From Acidobacteriaceae bacterium (GTDB lineage Bacteria; Acidobacteriota; Terriglobia; Terriglobales; Acidobacteriaceae), in contig JAOAPG010000005.1 of NCBI GenBank assembly GCA_025462785.1, positions 1 through 17,176 of the forward strand: a stretch of 17,176 nucleotides of DNA. Direction: 5' to 3'. How positions within the stretch are numbered: position 1 is the first letter of the stretch; each line of letters opens with the position of its first letter. Positions 14,484 through 17,176 of this stretch are shown in pieces. The notes under the pieces were generated by a model. It made no database searches. It saw only the letters and a program-made list of their open reading frames with translations, and was not told where the DNA came from. A program made the translations under genes and the position numbers.

Positions 14484-15440
14484 ATGGATCAAAATTCTAA
14501 TTACCACTCGGTAGGTTCCGCTCCCTCTACAGTTACGGATAAGTTTCTTGAAGGGCTTAGCGCAGGTATGAGAGCTCTTGAAGTTGTGATCCGCGAACTC
14601 GCACAGAATCGCGTCCCGGTACTGATTCTCGCGGAACCCGGGGCGGGCAAGCGCAGTGTCGCTCGACGGATTCACGAAATGTCTGGTCTGCCGGCAGAGC
14701 ACTTCCGAAGTTATGCTTCCGCGAGTCTTGTGCCGGAGCAACTTGAGGGCGAAAGTCAGTTCGGGCAGGGCACGCTGTTTTTAGAAGAAGTGGGGAATTT
14801 GAGCGCCGCCTGCCAAGCCAAATTGGGCGAGGTACTTACCGGAGAGCGAAAGAACGGAAATCACTCACTGGGAGCGCGCCTGATTTGCGATAGCGCTCGT
14901 GATCTAGAAGCCGAAGTCCGTCTCGGGAAGTTTCGCGAGGATGTTTATTACCGGATTAGCGCGGTGTGTCTGCGGCTTCCGCCGTTGCGTCAGCGCAAAG
15001 AGGATATTCCATTTTTTGTGAATTTCTTTTTGGCGAAATATGCGCAGGAATTTCACCGTCCTGTGCCGACGCTAAGCGCGCACACTCAGCAGTTATTAGG
15101 GGAATATGCCTGGCCAGGAAACATCCGGGAGCTTTCTGAGATAGCCCGAGCCATTGTCGTGCTAGGGAACGAAGCGCTCGCCATGGACGGTCTGAGAGCC
15201 ATGCTGACCAAAACCGATCAGGGCAACCAGAGTTCCGGGTTCGCAACTAAAGGACGAGTCTCGCTTAAGCAGGCCGCTCGAGCGGCTTCGCGCGAAGCGG
15301 AAAAGGAATTAATTCTGAACGCTCTAACACGGACCCGCTGGAATCGTAGGCGGGCTGCGCAAGATCTGCAGATCAGTTACAAAGCGCTTCTGTATAAGCT
15401 TAAACAGATTGGCTTTGGCGGTGAGGCCGAAGCATCGTAA
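14484..15440 (+). CDS. Sigma-54-activator-like AAA+ regulator lacking the GAFTGA loop and receiver
   Basis: The product has 318 residues. There is no N-terminal receiver or sensor domain, only a short lead. The AAA+ core has a degenerate Walker A EPGAGKRS (51-58, Lys56), Walker B GTLFLEEVG (96-104, Glu where Asp is usual), arginine-finger region FREDVYYRI (150-158, Arg151 and Arg157), LPPLRQRKEDI (165-175) and sensor II WPGNIREL (210-217). A Fis-type helix-turn-helix is at about 273-309 (ILNALTRTRWNRRRAAQDL, then SYKALLYKLKQIGF). Between Walker A and B the segment carrying GAFTGA, which contacts sigma-54, is absent: SLVPEQLEGESQFG leads straight into QGTLFLEE. It may regulate without activating sigma-54, as TyrR does. 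It starts the rightward run, 14 bp before the export gene. No clear ribosome-binding site. A lone PrsR relative is one reading. Confidence 0.88.
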   Translation: MDQNSNYHSVGSAPSTVTDKFLEGLSAGMRALEVVIRELAQNRVPVLILAEPGAGKRSVARRIHEMSGLPAEHFRSYASASLVPEQLEGESQFGQGTLFLEEVGNLSAACQAKLGEVLTGERKNGNHSLGARLICDSARDLEAEVRLGKFREDVYYRISAVCLRLPPLRQRKEDIPFFVNFFLAKYAQEFHRPVPTLSAHTQQLLGEYAWPGNIRELSEIARAIVVLGNEALAMDGLRAMLTKTDQGNQSSGFATKGRVSLKQAARAASREAEKELILNALTRTRWNRRRAAQDLQISYKALLYKLKQIGFGGEAEAS

Positions 15441-15454
15441 GGAGCCAGTAAGGA

Positions 15455-16060
15455 ATGATGATTAAAAGCATAGTCGCGGTAATCCTTGTGGTTGGGCTGA
15501 CGAGTAGTCTGAGCCTCGCTCAGGCAGGGGGGCCGGGAAAAGATAACGCGGCAACCGCGGCGCCAGCGGACCCAACTTCGCAAAGCTACGTCATTGGGCC
15601 CGATGACACGCTCCATATCTCGGTCTGGAAGGAGACCGACCTGACGGCGACCTTGCCCGTCCGGGCTGATGGAATGATTTCACTCCCGCTATTGAACGAT
15701 GTGCAGGCGGCTGGTCTGACGCCGATGCAACTGGCTGCTGACCTGACTATCAAATTAAAGAGATATGTGACTGACCCGCGAGTGACCGTGGTAGTGACGG
15801 CAATGAATAGCCAGCGAGTTTACGTTCTGGGCGAAGTCATGCATACCGGTCCCATGAATCTGTTACCGCATATGACGGTTTTGCAGGCATTGGCAACGGC
15901 TGGATTCACGCAATTTGCGAACACCAAGAAGATTTACGTGCTGCGTACCGAGAATGGAAAACAAGACAAGATCCCAGTCAACTACAAGCAGCTGATCAAG
16001 GGAGAGGCAATCTCCCAAAATATGATCCTGAAGCCGGGAGACACGGTTGTGGTCCCGTAG
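15455..16060 (+). CDS. Wza-like periplasmic polysaccharide export protein (Poly_export + SLBB)
   Basis: The product has 201 residues. A signal peptide ends near LAQA (21-24). The Poly_export domain (about 43-117) begins YVIGPDDTLHISVWKE and includes VRADGMISLPLLNDVQAAGL. An SLBB domain (about 121-170) has RVYVLGEVMHTGPMNLLPH and TVLQALATAGGF-like ATAGF, and the end LKPGDTVVVP is typical. It contains no cysteine, so unlike Wza it cannot be a lipoprotein. It is short, like the export protein found in exosortase-linked polysaccharide loci. It would bridge the periplasm between the inner-membrane copolymerase and the outer membrane. Tandem ATGs at 15455 and 15458 follow AAGGA; the second has better spacing. 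It lies 14 bp behind the regulator and 38 bp before the barrel gene, one transcription unit. Confidence 0.92.
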   Translation: MMIKSIVAVILVVGLTSSLSLAQAGGPGKDNAATAAPADPTSQSYVIGPDDTLHISVWKETDLTATLPVRADGMISLPLLNDVQAAGLTPMQLAADLTIKLKRYVTDPRVTVVVTAMNSQRVYVLGEVMHTGPMNLLPHMTVLQALATAGFTQFANTKKIYVLRTENGKQDKIPVNYKQLIKGEAISQNMILKPGDTVVVP

Positions 16061-16098
16061 TGGAAGCTGGATTCCGTAAGTTTTTTTCGTGAAACGCT

Positions 16099-17176
16099 AT
16101 GGCAAACAAGTTTTACATACCGGCTTTTCTGATGCTGCTGCCGTTAATCGGCGTCGCACAGGAGAATGGCGCAGCGCCACAGTATCAGGTCGGGCAACAG
16201 ACGGTGGGCAGTGGCCAGCAGCCCGACACAGACCAACAACCAGCGGTGAACCCGCAACAGCAAAATGTGCCGGCGCCTGCTTTTGGGCAGGACGCACCTG
16301 CTCCTCAGACCGTCGAAAATCCTCCTCTCTCGGGATTAGATCAGCCTGCTATGGAGCCAGACCTTGCCGCGCGTAGTTTTTTAATCATCGGAGCACACGC
16401 CACCGAAGGCGTGGACACCAACTCGGCGGGTAAGTTCAATGGAGGGTTTCCACTTACTTCAGTGACCCGCCTACTTGGTAGCGCCGCAGTCCAAAGGCTT
16501 TGGAAACGCTACGCCCTAGATGTTGATTACATTGGCGGCGGGGGCCTTTACGAAAATTACGCCCGTGGCAACGCGCAGATTCAGGCGCTTAATTTGGATC
16601 AGCGGATTCGTTGGCGCACAGGGCAGTTGGCGATTCGCGATTCGTTCAGTGATCTTCCCGAAGGAGCATTTGGCTACGGATCGTTTGGGGGAGCCGGGGG
16701 ATACGATCTGGGCGGATTTGGCAACATTGGCGGAAGCCTGGATGGAGGCGGGGCGGCTTATTTCAGCTCGTCGCAGGTAGGCTCGCTGGGCCAGACACCT
16801 CGAATCACTAATACCTCGCTCGGCGAAGTTCAGGAGCAATTTTCTCCCCGAAGCTCATTCACTGCGATCGGTTCTTATGGATTTACCAACTTCTTGGGGA
16901 GTTTTTCGAACAATTTCATCAACACCCATCAGGTTGCTTTTCAGGCTGGATACAACTACCAGTTGAACCGCCGCGACCAGATTTCATTTGTTTACGGGTT
17001 CCAGGATTTTCATTATCCAGTAATCTCCGACGGATATTTTACGACTGACATGTGGCATGTACTGTATGGACATCGTATCTCTGGACGATTGAACCTGGTT
17101 GTTGGCGGTGGGCCTCAGCTCAGACTTATCCATAGCTTTTTTTTAGGCCCGGCGAGCAGCTACACGAACCTGACTG
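16099..17176 (+). CDS. Outer-membrane beta-barrel protein of the exopolysaccharide locus (3' partial)
   Basis: The frame is open from ATG 16099 to the right edge, about 359 residues, with no stop. Residues 1-20 are a signal peptide (FYIPAFLMLLPLIGVAQ). A Gln/Pro-rich low-complexity linker (about 26-85) and a Gly-rich stretch (about 192-220) follow. From about 93 on, alternating aromatic/polar strands (YALDVDYIGGGGLYENY, FTAIGSYGFTNFLGSF, QVAFQAGYNYQL, QISFVYGFQDFHY, LNLVVGGGPQLRL) with tight turns indicate an outer-membrane barrel. It is in the position where exosortase/EPS loci carry an outer-membrane component. Identity with any named family is not established. The start lacks a good ribosome-binding site; translation may be coupled to the upstream export gene. 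Confidence 0.82.
   Translation, partial: MANKFYIPAFLMLLPLIGVAQENGAAPQYQVGQQTVGSGQQPDTDQQPAVNPQQQNVPAPAFGQDAPAPQTVENPPLSGLDQPAMEPDLAARSFLIIGAHATEGVDTNSAGKFNGGFPLTSVTRLLGSAAVQRLWKRYALDVDYIGGGGLYENYARGNAQIQALNLDQRIRWRTGQLAIRDSFSDLPEGAFGYGSFGGAGGYDLGGFGNIGGSLDGGGAAYFSSSQVGSLGQTPRITNTSLGEVQEQFSPRSSFTAIGSYGFTNFLGSFSNNFINTHQVAFQAGYNYQLNRRDQISFVYGFQDFHYPVISDGYFTTDMWHVLYGHRISGRLNLVVGGGPQLRLIHSFFLGPASSYTNLT

Noticed and set aside
16089..16376. 95-codon plus-strand frame at the start of the barrel region
   Set aside because: It overlaps the 16099 gene in another frame; that frame has a signal peptide and beta-barrel pattern and stays open to the window edge.

Overview
The window reads as a chromosome segment of an Acidobacteriota bacterium, probably Terriglobia (Koribacter/Sulfotelmatobacter-like). 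This is an inference from gene content: the TPR tail of a soil-acidobacterial Ser/Thr kinase, an ECF sigma factor with a small membrane partner, an exosortase/EpsI/PrsT locus, moderate GC and mostly weak ribosome-binding sites. I see no insertion sequence, prophage, tRNA, rRNA or CRISPR array.

Left part (1-2900): the 3' end of a TPR-rich protein runs in from the left edge. It converges on an exported alpha/beta-hydrolase of the epoxide-hydrolase/haloalkane-dehalogenase type. The hydrolase is transcribed divergently from a TetR-family regulator. Their 119-bp gap holds two overlapping promoters and a perfect 12-bp palindrome on the hydrolase -10 element, a compact switch in which the regulator probably represses the hydrolase.

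Middle (2900-9800): a two-gene operon encodes phosphoketolase and acetate kinase. Together they make a bypass from xylulose-5-P or fructose-6-P through acetyl-phosphate to acetate plus ATP. Next come an ECF sigma factor and a 116-residue two-helix membrane protein, then a single-domain STAS protein that lacks the usual phosphorylatable serine and sits behind an 18-bp tandem duplication. A YbiT-type ABC-F ATPase follows.

Right part (9800-17176): an exosortase/exopolysaccharide locus built around a 446-bp divergent control region. Leftward run the exosortase, EpsI and the long TPR lipoprotein PrsT. Rightward run a sigma-54-activator-like AAA+ protein, a Wza-like periplasmic export protein with Poly_export and SLBB domains, and an outer-membrane beta-barrel protein that leaves the window still open. 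The division of labour is probably: exosortase and EpsI process PEP-CTERM-type proteins, PrsT scaffolds, and the SLBB and barrel proteins take part in polysaccharide export.

The most unusual item is the AAA+ regulator. It keeps Walker, arginine-finger and Fis-type DNA-binding elements, but the GAFTGA sigma-54-contacting loop is absent and it has no receiver domain. A good -24/-12 (sigma-54) promoter overlapped by a 14-bp dyad lies just upstream of it.
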